Part shown: positions 39,801 through 48,961 of the stretch, piece by piece
Layout of the letters: the number at the start of each line of letters is the position of its first letter
Position numbering within the stretch: the first letter of the stretch is position 1
Assembly: GCA_037951165.1 (NCBI GenBank)
Contig: JBBDHG010000125.1
Location: 1,060,001-1,124,000 of the forward strand
Length of the DNA stretch: 64,000 nucleotides
Direction of reading: 5' to 3'
Origin: Lophius americanus
Taxonomy: Eukaryota > Chordata > Actinopteri > Lophiiformes > Lophiidae
The notes under the pieces: generated by a model
Told to the model about the DNA's origin: nothing
Seen by the model: the letters and a program-made list of their open reading frames with translations, nothing else
Database searches by the model: none
Position numbers and translations under genes: made by a program

Positions 39801-42800
39801 GAATTTGAGATAGTGTTTCATATCGGGAGGAGTGCATGGACGGCCTTCCTTCTCTTCACATATGGATTCAGTTTGTTTCTGCAAGTCTCATGCTCTGATG
39901 TCTTCATTTGGTGAGATATTGGCGGTTCTCGGAACCCTTGCTGGGAAAAATTACGATAATTTAGAAAAAGTATTTTTGAACAAACATAGAAGTGCAAAAA
40001 AATAAAAATAAATCAACGAATGCATTTCACATAGAAAAGATTTTGTCGAGCAGCATCTCAAACCCGACCTCTCCTTTCTCCACAGGAGCTCTTCTACGAG
40101 GACAGATACTACCACGCACACTGTTTCCGCTGTTTCCGCTGCGACCGCTCTCTGGCAGACGAGCCCTTCACGAGCCAGGGTGATGCCCTGGTGTGCAGCG
40201 ACTGCTACTGCAACGAGTTCTCTTCCAAGTGTGCAGCCTGCGACAAGATAGTCATGCCAGGTAGTGACGACACAGACTGGATAATTACTCCTTCTCGTCA
40301 TGTTCACAACCCAGACAGGGTTCTTGAGTAATGTCAGACATACTCGCAGAGTTCACACCCTGGCTTTGGGTGGATAAAGAGACTAATGGGTTTTGTTATC
40401 TGGGGTGTGACAGCTTAGATGTGACAGAATGATTGTTTCCTCGCTCGGCTGATAATATCCCCCAGCAGGGTTTCCAGCTCTGTGACAACACCAGTGCAGC
40501 AGTGGGGTCAGATGACTGAAAATTACCCAGGCCTTTGGGTAATGTAGTATATTATTACTTGCCAGTTCTTTTCAGAAATGAGCAGTCATTTTCTTAAGTT
40601 TCTGCTCAGCCTGGAATGCTTATAAAAGCTGCTGCCCCAATTTTTGTTTCGGCGCATCCAAGTTCAAACACCGTCATGCCTCTGGGCTGCTTTTCAGGCC
40701 CCAAAGGTCATAAAACAAAGCCGGTGATTAGAGGATCTGACATCCACATATCATGAACTTAACTGGCTCTCAGTTTTTATAAGCCTCCATGGATTTCAGG
40801 GCAAGTGTTTAAGTTTTAAAGCAGAGGGGAAACAGCGACTTTTGAACGCTTTAAACTGTAAAATAATTGTGAAACAAAGTTTGTATACGATGCAGTTGTG
40901 TATACAATTCAAAACGATGAGTTTCAAGACTGTTAAAGAAATCATTTTAGGGAGATTAGTCTTATTTTTTTATTTTTTAAAATCTCGTCACTAGTATTGT
41001 TTGCGTTATAAATGTAATCTATCTTTTTTTTTAAAGATTTAATAAGTTTATCCAGGGTTTGGGGACGCCCTAATGAATGCATCAATTATTGTGTAAAATT
41101 CCAACATAACAACAAGATAGTTTATTTCTAGTTTTCAACATCTTAATTTCATTTAAAAAAAAATTCACATATTTCTATTTATTGTAGGGCGAGCTTCTGC
41201 TTCACATTAATACTATAAACACTTATTAGACTTATTAAACACAACAGTCTGATTTACACTGCGAAAACAGCCACGCTAGAATGGATCCAAATTTGAAATA
41301 AGTCAGTTTTATTTTTCAAGATTTCTTCAAACTAATATAAATGTCCAGCAGCTGAAAAATAGTAATGGGATTTAAAATAGAGAAAAAAATACCCACATTT
41401 TAGCAAGCTATGCTGATTATATTCAATGACTATTTTAATTTATTTATTTAAGCAAAATATTAATACAATAATAAAAATAGTAATATTACATATAATAATT
41501 TAGGGGAAAAAACAATGCAATCCAGTGCTGTGACATCAGCACCTACTTATTAAACAAATAACTTGTTATTATCTCTAATGCTTGGTTCAGGTAACACAAT
41601 TTTAGCGTAATTTTTAATCCTTCTGATGACGACAAATTCCTTCTATTGGGCCTGAACATGGAGGCAACGTATGGCAATCAGGTCTAGAAGTATGACATCA
41701 TGAACAAACAGCATTGTGTTTCATCTGACATGCTGAACGCCAGTTGACACCAGTTGGAAAAGTCTAGCAGGTCAGAATTTTTTTCACATCATTCCCAACC
41801 TGTTTTATGACCAATAGAATGACAGCGACGGTGTAGACTCTAGAATGTTACAGGTGTTAGGTAACAAAGATGAGCGCTGATGGTGAAATCACAGAACGAT
41901 TTTGCAGCGATGATTGACCCGCTTCCTCATCGACATCACATAACTTGTCCTGAATAAATGGTCGGGGTTAAACTTGTAATGTTGGCAGCCAGACACGGCA
42001 TGAACCAGCGGCACTGTGATCTCACGATCCGACGGGGTGAATCGTAAAAGAGGATCGTTGAAGACAAAAATGTTGTGTGTTGTGAACCAGACGGTACCAA
42101 CATGTTACACTGATTGGTTTACAACCCAGTTAATGTATGACAAACACATATTCTGTCAGTAGGCAATTTTGTTGGTTCTGTTTTAGTTTTCTTATTCTGT
42201 TCTTTCAGCTTCATCCGTGATGTGTTTCAACCTGCAGGCATTCGTTGTTTAAAGTTTAATATTCCATTTAAGATTGGAACGCTTAATATAGGATTAGGTT
42301 TATTGGACTTATATTTATTCTATATGAACTCATTAGAGTAAATTTATTTTAAGAGATTGTGTACTAATGATATATTTCAAACAAATGCAGAGTCAGTGCT
42401 GTTTAGTTTTAAAGTGCATTAATGGCTTCATTGACTGGAATTTTATGCTGGTTTGACGGATTCCGGCCGAGGAATATTGGCTCACCCAACTGGCAGATGT
42501 TTTTGCTCAAAACAAGACAGTTTTAAGAATATTTGTAATATTTCCACTGTGGCTATTTTTGCAGTGTGCCAGCAAGAGCATTGCTTTGTCACGGCTTGTC
42601 AGGTTGTTTTGATGCAAGATAATCCGATGTAATGAGTCAGACTGCGTAAGAACAGGTTTCGCTGTCAAACTGAATCAACACTTTGGTCCTGAGTCTTCAC
42701 ATGAACACTCTTGGGTTTCATTCAGTCTCGTAGCTGAAAAACCGTAGGGATAAAATCTTATAGTGAGACACAGGTTTGAAAATGTCAGGGACGATATGAA

Positions 42801-45800
42801 CAAAAACCATCAAAAGCATCTCATCGGATCTCCCTCGTCAACCCTTTCTCTCTTCTGATAGGATCAAAGATGTTGGAGTATGACGGCTCCACGTGGCACG
42901 AGGATTGTTTCATGTGTCATGGCTGTGAGAAACCGATCGGAGCCGAGGCCTTCATCCCAGACAAAAACAACTACTTTTGCGTGCCGTGCTACGAGGGCAC
43001 GCTCGCTCCTCAGTGCAGCCACTGCAAAAAGGTGAACCTCACACAAGCCTTATAAGGTCACTATTACCATTAGTATTTGAAAAAGAATTATTAAAGCAGT
43101 GACGTGGCATATAATTATAAAAGTTGCAATTTTCTAGAAACATTATTTTTCAACCATCAAAGTTATTCTATTCTATTGCACTAAATAACTGTGCATATTC
43201 TTAACGTTACTCATTATTTTTTGTATAGTATATGTTTACTCTATGATAATATTTAATTGTATAATAACTTAATTTATGTCATATAGTACATGCACAAAAT
43301 GTCCTATGCGATGTTATTTTAATAACATCACATAGGACCTGCCAGTTAATTAATGTCACATGCTATTTACTAATAGGCATGTGTGACTTAATATCACATG
43401 CTTGTGTGACATACTAATTTGTTGCGTTAAAAAAATTTCAATCATTTTCCCTCCTGGCGTCTGTAAAGAAGCTGTAATCTAAGACACAAGCACTCCCGTA
43501 AATTATTAAAATACCAGAGGCATTCAATCCAGTCCAGTTTTTTTGAATAATTGAAAATCTACTTTTAAATTAGATCTTTTTTAACTAGAAGCGGATATTT
43601 TCTTGTCTTTTTAAAGTTTTGCAGGTTTTATGGGCTTACTATATTGTTTTTGACAGTCTGTATACAGTAAATACTAAACATACGCACTTTGATTCCCATT
43701 GATTCTCAATTCACATATTTCAATACAATTTGACATGTTATTTGTCAGATTTCAAAAATGAATAGTAAGCATAATTAGTACCAGCTATTCAAACCTTATC
43801 GAGAGAAACTAAAATGAAAATGGCCCCAGGGATCTCATGCAGAGGCATCAGATCACAGATTTCACTAAAAATGATCTGTTTCTGTGTTTCTGCAGGCTCT
43901 GACTAAAGGAGGCGTAACGTACAAGGATGAGGTGTGGCACAAAGAGTGTTTTCTCTGCACGGGCTGCAAAGCTCCTCTGGCTGGTCAACCCTTTACCTCG
44001 CAGGGAGAGAGCCCCTATTGTGTCAAGTGTTTCAGCAGCCTGTACGCCAAAAAGTGTGCCGGATGCAACACAGCCATCACAGGTCAGTGATGACAAATGA
44101 AGGCAGTCCAGTGAGTCAGGTTTTACATCTTGACTCATATCCTCTTTGAATGTTTCCTCTCCTCAAATTGTTTATTTTTCTGAAATAATCCCCTGAAACA
44201 ATAATAGCCAAGCCATGATGTGTTGAACATGAACAAAGCAGAAAGTGAATACGTTTGGTTTTCATCAGCCATCATGACCCGTTCATGTTTGACGGCAAAT
44301 TTAAAGACTACTCAGGAATGGGCTAACCCTGTCACTAACAATGAAAACTAGTATTGATAGAGCTCATATGCCCATAGACAACACTTCCTAAAAGTTTTAA
44401 GTAAAATAGGTTGAGTAGTTTTAAATTAGAGAAATTGCCCCATCTTGAAATGTTAAATTAAGTGCAACAGGATTCCTGCATTATCTAGATCCAAATAGCC
44501 TTTGAAGTGGAAGTTCCTGTTATAGAGAGGTAATTACTCAGTGTGGATACATTGAATTACAAATACAGACGAGAATACAGATATATACTTACATTGGGAT
44601 CTCTGGCTTTCTCTACCAAGCCCTGAGAGAGGTCTATGGACCATCCTACCCAGATGTTGAGTCATCTCCAATGCTCAGATGGTAAGGAACTATTGATGGA
44701 CAGAGATTCTATCATGAACCGTCGGTCTGAACATTTCCACTGACTCTTCAGTGTCCGTCGTACAGTCCAGGATGAAGCAATCAATTGCATCCCACAACAC
44801 CCCATAAAAACTGAGCTTGATGAGTCGCAAACACCCCAAGAACCTGTGAAAGCCATTACAATGCTAAAGTCTGGCAAAGGATGCAGGAGTCGATTGCATC
44901 CCTCCTGATGTCTGGATACACAGTGGCCCTGGTCTTTGTGCATTCCCTGTCAGCGGCTGGCAGCACGTCACAGTACCTATAGATCTCTGTTATACACTAT
45001 AAAAACAAGAGTGCTAAGGCTGACTGCCCCAGTCATTGAGGCATCACTCTGCTCTCTAGTGCTAGAATCGTTCCCTCAAGAATTGTGCTGAACCAACTCA
45101 CTCTGAACATCGCCAAGGTCGACCTTCCAGAGAGCCAATGTGGCTTCAGAGCAAGGCGGGACACTTCCTATACGGTGTTTGTCCTGGAGCAGCTCTTGGA
45201 AAATAGCTGAGAGCAAGACCGAGGTCTGTACACCACCTTTGTCGACTTGATCAAAGCATTTTACAAAGTGAGCAGGAAGCGATTTCGGAAAATCCCAGAA
45301 GAGCTTGGCTGTCCACCCAATTCTTTTCTCCATCATCCAGCCACACACATATGAGCTCTTTCAAATCAGACACGGAAACAATCTTTTTTCTCCATTTCTA
45401 AAAGAATGAAACAAAGATACGTTCTTGATCCCTGGGCTTCTTCAACAAGATGCACAAACATGCCATGACCGACCTGGATGGAGAAGGTGTCAAAATCAGT
45501 TTCCGTACAGATGAGAACCTCCTCAGCCTGCGATGACTACAGACCTACTCCAAGACCTCTGAGGAACTAATCAGATTGCCTCTTTTTGCGAACGATGCCG
45601 TCGTTGTTGCGCAGTCAGAAACCGCCATGCACTGCATAAAGTCCTGCTTTACAGAAGCCGCCGACTTCTTCGGCCTTGAAGTCAGTCTTAAAAAGACAGA
45701 AGGTGTCTACCAGCTCCACTAGAAGAATACCACCACCAGTATCTTCATAAGGCAGACTAAGCTTAATACCATTCTGCAGTTCTTCTATCTTGGGAGCATC

Positions 45801-46913
45801 ATCTCCAAGGATGCCAAGAAGGGCAATACTGGCTGGTCAAGGTGAACAGCTCCTTAGGATGCTATAAAAGAAGTCGTGCAGCAATAACAATTTTAAACCA
45901 AGGACCAAAATCAATGCGTCCAAGGCTGCTTTGCTGACCACTCTCTTATACGGCGCTGAATCTTAGGTCACATACTGTCTGCCTTCAGGAGGTATTCATA
46001 CCTTCCTTCGAATCCACTGAAGTGACTATGTCTCCAACTTAGCAGGAACATGTCTCAGGAATGGAGGACTTCCATTTGGGTCATGGTACAGATCTATTCA
46101 CACTGAGATCAGATACGAGTCAGAAAAAAAAAAGATTGTGAACAGTCAAGGCATGAAGATCAGATTTGATTAAATACATTTGAATGGTGTCGCTGTTAGC
46201 AGCAGAATGAATGAATTGTCTTTGTTCTACTTTTTTTTCTCACCTTTGGAGGTAAATATCTGACTCTTGCTTCCTTCCAGCTTCTCTCTAAAAATATCTG
46301 TTGGAGCGGAGGAGGAATTTTGTTGGGGTTTAGAACATTATTTCTGGAAAAACTTGCGTGATGCAGCCATAAAGAACACTAAGAAGGTGGTGAGAATGAA
46401 AGAAAGCAATGAATATGCAGCTGGACAGCTAAACGTTTAAATTAAACTCATTATAAAAACTCTGGGCTTTAAATGAATACAGATGAACAGAAAGACAAAA
46501 AACGCAGCCATTAAAAACGACTACATTCATTGCCCTCTTTATCTCACTCTACCACCCCAGTAAATTACAACTTGTATTTGTGCACAGCTGTTAAACTAGA
46601 TTTCCAGCAGGGATGCCAATGTTTTCTTACTATTCATGCCAAGTGCTGATGTTATCTTGATGACATTTCCGACAAGCTGCAAAGTGCTTATTAAACTATT
46701 TTTCGCCCGTAATACAACATTCCTTCGTTAGTTGCTTAGGTGTTGCATTTGTGTCACACAGGGTTTGGAGATGGGAAGTATGTTTCTTTTGAGGAGCGGC
46801 AGTGGCACCAGCCGTGCTTCAAGTGTTCGCGCTGCTCTGTGTCGCTGGTGGGCTCCGGCTTCTTCCCAGACCGCGGCCAGATCCTGTGCACAGACTGCAA
46901 CAACGACGAATAA
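34124..46913 (+). CDS. fhl3: fhl3, four and a half LIM domains protein 3 (spliced, 5 coding exons)
   Basis: FHL proteins are built of zinc-binding LIM domains. They act as scaffolds and transcriptional cofactors in muscle and other tissues, at actin structures and in the nucleus. Exons 34124-34279, 40086-40260, 42862-43031, 43896-44082 and 46762-46913 join in frame to 279 codons plus TAA, the normal family length. The half LIM finger uses C7, C10, C28 and C31. LIM1 starts at C40/C43 with H62, C65, C68, C71, C89 and C92. LIM2 starts at C101/C104, LIM3 at C162/C165 and LIM4 at C221/C224. All zinc ligands look intact. FHL3 rather than FHL2 or FHL5 is favoured by CNESL-GRKYIQ, RSLADEPFT and SVSLVGSGF. 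The teleost a/b paralogue is not decided. The start is the first ATG in the first coding exon, giving the usual MS-FNC beginning. Confidence 0.95.
34735..35030 (+). pseudogene. LINE ORF2 C-terminal remnant
   Basis: The + strand reads VPSAKFSLGYL, then NLYYRSFIPSAISLLNTD. The RSF-PSAI-LLN block is the usual end of an L2/CR1-like fish LINE protein. It is related to the - strand copies at 47958-48218 and 54044-54241. Confidence 0.6.
37440..38010 (-). pseudogene. hAT-superfamily transposase remnant
   Basis: On the - strand, 37998-37780 reads GDLLLHTDIRCLSKVKLLQVF and WMKSKGS. The adjoining frame reads AFLTYVTMKVNQLNCEQQGND. These follow the HTEVRWLSRGKVL, FL-SKG and LAFLVDMT-HLN-LN--LQGK blocks of ZBED/GTF2IRD2-like hAT transposases. 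Frames are broken, and the N-terminal BED finger and C-terminal dimerisation region are not seen. It lies antisense in fhl3 intron 1. Confidence 0.65.
38785..38935 (-). repeat. SINE fragment, reverse orientation
   Basis: tgcacttatatggcg, gaccgaggctgccatgtaag and acacaccaatggaaca follow the 3' side of the percomorph SINE family in reverse complement. It stops just before the + strand copy at 38941, so the two form an inverted pair. Confidence 0.5.
38941..39248 (+). mobile_element. tRNA-like SINE
   Basis: The head carries an RNA polymerase III A box, tggctcagttgg, at 38948-38959 and a B box close to GGTTCGAACCC, ggtctgaaccc, at 38990-39000. The body contains tgtccttgagcaagatactgaacccc, gttactgctcctgatgaacagg and aagcgctttgagtagtc, ending near ctccatttacc. 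It matches 29807-30110 in reverse. Confidence 0.8.
39255..39525 (-). pseudogene. L1/Tx1-like LINE ORF2 C-terminal fragment
   Basis: The - strand reads CHQSHETITHLFRECI near 39500-39455. This is the C--C----ET--HLF--C layout at the C-terminus of L1-type fish ORF2 proteins; a hydrophobic LFSSLFLQAMMVAQ-like helix follows. Confidence 0.4.
40086..40260 (+). CDS. fhl3: fhl3 coding exon 2
   Basis: The acceptor is ctccacag. It codes ELFYEDRYYHAHCFRCFRC through IVMP and ends inside a glycine codon. The donor, CAG|GTAGTG, departs from consensus at +3 to +6. It completes LIM1 and opens LIM2. Confidence 0.95.
40261..42861 (+). other. fhl3: fhl3 intron 2
   Basis: A 2.6-kb intron, mostly occupied by the 41257-42566 element. 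The rest shows no gene. Confidence 0.8.
41257..42566. mobile_element. CACTGCAAAA-ended DNA transposon, non-autonomous
   Basis: Left end cactgcgaaaacagccac (41257-41274) and right end gtggctatttttgcagtg (42549-42566) are inverted complements with two mismatches in 18 bp. The subterminal part gaaataagtcagttttatt, with its counterpart aaaacaagacagtttt, is typical of a fish element group that begins CACTGCAAAAA. No transposase was found in 1.3 kb, and flanking target duplications are unclear. Confidence 0.6.
42862..43031 (+). CDS. fhl3: fhl3 coding exon 3
   Basis: The acceptor is cttctgatag. It codes SKMLEYDGSTWHEDCFMC through SHCKK and completes LIM2. The donor is AAG|GTGAAC. Confidence 0.95.
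43032..43895 (+). other. fhl3: fhl3 intron 3 with palindromes
   Basis: An 864-nt intron that includes an 18-bp-arm palindrome at 43301-43338 and further inverted repeats to about 43415. Confidence 0.85.
43301..43338. repeat. near-perfect palindrome, 18-bp arms
   Basis: gtcctatgcgatgttatt at 43301-43318 pairs with aataacatcacataggac at 43321-43338 with one mismatch across a TT centre. Confidence 0.9.
43896..44082 (+). CDS. fhl3: fhl3 coding exon 4
   Basis: The acceptor is ttctgcag. It codes ALTKGGVTYKDEVWHKECF through CAGCNTAIT, which is LIM3 and the start of LIM4. The donor is ACAG|GTCAGT. Confidence 0.95.
44083..46761 (+). other. fhl3: fhl3 intron 4, holding a decayed LINE
   Basis: A 2.7-kb intron. 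About half is the non-LTR retrotransposon remnant at 44650-46100. Confidence 0.8.
44650..46100 (+). pseudogene. non-LTR retrotransposon ORF2 remnant
   Basis: Pieces in order on the + strand: SLQCGFRA-like SQCGFRARRDTSYTVFVLEQ (45130-45200), GLYTTFVDLIKAFYKVSR (reverse-transcriptase box A, 45222-45280), then LPLFANDAVVVAQSETAMH (eroded catalytic box, one D lost to N). Next come FFGLEVSLKKTEGVYQ and ILQFFYLGSIISKDAKKG (45773-45820). Many stops and frameshifts separate them. The clade is not certain; it is related to LINEs whose thumb region reads ISLKKTEV--Q and F-YLGS-IS-D. Confidence 0.75.
46762..46913 (+). CDS. fhl3: fhl3 coding exon 5 with stop
   Basis: The acceptor is gtcacacag. It completes the split glycine, codes FGDGKYVSFEERQWHQPCF through the last ligands in LCTDC, and stops at TAA 46911-46913. 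The short C-terminal tail is NNDE. Confidence 0.95.
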
Positions 46914-47490
46914 CCACCAGCGGCTACTACACCTGCTACACCTGCGACCGGCGGAGCAAATACCAAAATGCTGCACACACCGACAGAAGAACTTCTGAAC
47001 CTCAGCCTTGCACACAAACACTGCAGCATCACTAATCCACTCACCGTGTAAAGCTGATTCAGAGCTCAGTATTTACAACTCAAACCTCTAGTCGGCTTTT
47101 AGCACACTGCAATTTATGTAGAGAGTCTGCAGCAATGTCCTGTGATATATGTGTATCACTTTTTCCTTCATTTTAAAAAATATTTTGCACATTAAATACA
47201 AAGTAAATATACAAAGACACATGTTAACCATTAAATTAAGTTGTTTATTCATAAAAGTTTCTTTCATAACAGCTAGATAAAACCAAACTTTGAATGCTAT
47301 GGAAAATGCTTGGCAGACACATTTCAACTTTTGTTTCTTACAAAGCTGTATTTTTATGATGCATGTAAAATGATTTGCTAAAAATGGAGAATTGAATGAA
47401 ACAGTAATTATGTTTTTTGTCTTCAGCTTAAATAACCTTTACTCATATACATGCAATAAAAACGCCATAAAATAAAGGCTGGTGCTTAAA
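46914..47490 (+). other. fhl3: fhl3 3' UTR (extent estimated)
   Basis: Non-coding sequence after the stop. Two AATAAA hexamers lie at 47455-47460 and 47471-47476, so cleavage near 47475-47495 is likely. Confidence 0.65.
47455..47476 (+). terminator. fhl3: paired polyadenylation signals of fhl3
   Basis: Two canonical AATAAA hexamers 16 nt apart, about 540 nt after the stop codon. Confidence 0.65.
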
Positions 47491-47957
47491 TAAATTATTA
47501 AATTGCACAAAATGGTCTATATGAACTCAATGCAATACACTATTGATTTACTTTACGGGTAATTTCACCCAGCGGTTTCCAAACTTTCCAAAAAACCAAC
47601 AGAAAATTATCAAGTGAAACCATTTGAAAAGAAATTTGGAAAAGGTTCATATGCACAAACAAGACAAGTTCCCCTGTACAATGTAATCTTTGTTTTGCCT
47701 TCAACTCTGAATACCGTGCAGAAATAAACACACATGTAAAAGTGAAAAATATATATATATAAAATGTATGTATATATATATACAAATACAAAATACAAAT
47801 ACAAGGGACAGATATACGGATATAATAATGGTATCACAGGAAATCAGGAGATAAACATAGTAACAGCATCATTAGTGATGAATGTAAACAATTGAAAGTG
47901 CAGGGAGTATCGTGTAAAAGTTTATTTGAGGATGAGATTCCTTCGGTGAGGGGGGGC
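47491..47957. other. intergenic, short AT repeats
   Basis: AT-rich, with TATATA runs near 47750-47785. No gene seen. Confidence 0.5.
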
Positions 47958-48218
47958 TCAGGATAGGGGCAGGGGCTGTGGCGTTGATCTATTGAACAGT
48001 CTGATGGCCTGAGGATAGAGCTTGTCTGTCAGTATGGACATCCTGCACTTCACACTTCTGTACCTCTTGGCAGAGGGCAGGAGTGCGAAGAGTGAGAGTT
48101 GGGGGTGGGTGGAGCCTCTGCTGATAATGCAGGCTTTCTCCGGTAGTAGGTTTCCTGCAGAGATGTTAAGGGTAAGCCCTGATGAGCCTCTCAGCGCTCC
48201 GCAGGCGTTTTCGGTCAA
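47958..48218 (-). pseudogene. LINE ORF2 C-terminal remnant, reverse
   Basis: The - strand reads LFALLPSAKRYRSVKCRMS, then TDKLYPQAIRLFNRST. This is the LF-LLPSGRRYRS---R---L--SF-P-AI-LLN end of a fish LINE. The sequence is still open over 86 codons but carries no catalytic part. Confidence 0.7.
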
Positions 48219-48361
48219 TGGCAGTGATGTTCAAACTTCAGGTGCAGGTGTTCAGGTGACATTTCTCATGAAAAGTCTGAAAAATAATTGCCTCAATATT
48301 ATCAATAAGAGTAGGTATTTCTTTTTAAATTGCTTTTTATCAAGTTAAAATTCCCGATCTA

Positions 48362-48961
48362 CACTGTAAAAATTGCCTGTAGAAATTATTGTAAAAACTG
48401 TCCAATGGCAGTATAGACCGAAAAATTCCAAAACGTATGTCATTGTAGTAACACGGTGAAAAAACTTCACTAATTAAAATATATTATAATAATATGATAA
48501 CTATATATATATATATTTCTTTTTTTTGTAATTAAATAAAAAAAAAAAAATATATATATATAATATATAAATAATTTAAAAAATGAATTATGTATGTAAA
48601 TATAATAATAAAATAACTTTAGAATATATGGAAGCCACAGTAGTTTGTTAAGATGAGAAGGAAAATATATTTAGTCATTACAGTAAAAGTATTCGCTCTA
48701 CATGACACATTTAGCCAAACCATTAAGCCAGAGCATACCATCATTTGTACAGAAATACTAAGATATATCGTATGTATTTGTAAAATAATGGTTTAAAAAA
48801 TTCTGAATTAAGTGTAATTTACTGTTGATTTATGTAACTGTAAACAGGTGGACATATTTTCTGTTTTTCATGGTAATTAACAGTTATGTCTTGACTATGG
48901 TGACCATATATTTTACTGCAAAATTCTGGCAACCACAGAATAGTGAGCTATCTTTACAGTG
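48362..48961. mobile_element. CACTGTAAA-ended MITE-like element
   Basis: Ends are cactgtaaaaat (48362) and its near inverted complement atctttacagtg (to 48961). The interior is AT-rich, with tatatata and poly-A runs at 48490-48600 and ttactgt/acagta words throughout. It fits a widespread fish miniature element; no coding capacity is seen. Confidence 0.55.

Larger units (their letters stand above)
34280..40085 (+). other. fhl3: fhl3 intron 1 (coding numbering), repeat-rich
   Basis: A 5.8-kb intron. It holds an L2-like LINE C-terminus, a hAT transposase remnant, an inverted SINE pair and an L1-like fragment, all listed separately. No nested gene is supported. Confidence 0.8.

Noticed and set aside
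46728..47044. Four further open frames over fhl3 exon 5
   Set aside because: Shadows of the real LIM-coding frame; only one frame has the zinc-ligand pattern and correct splice phase.
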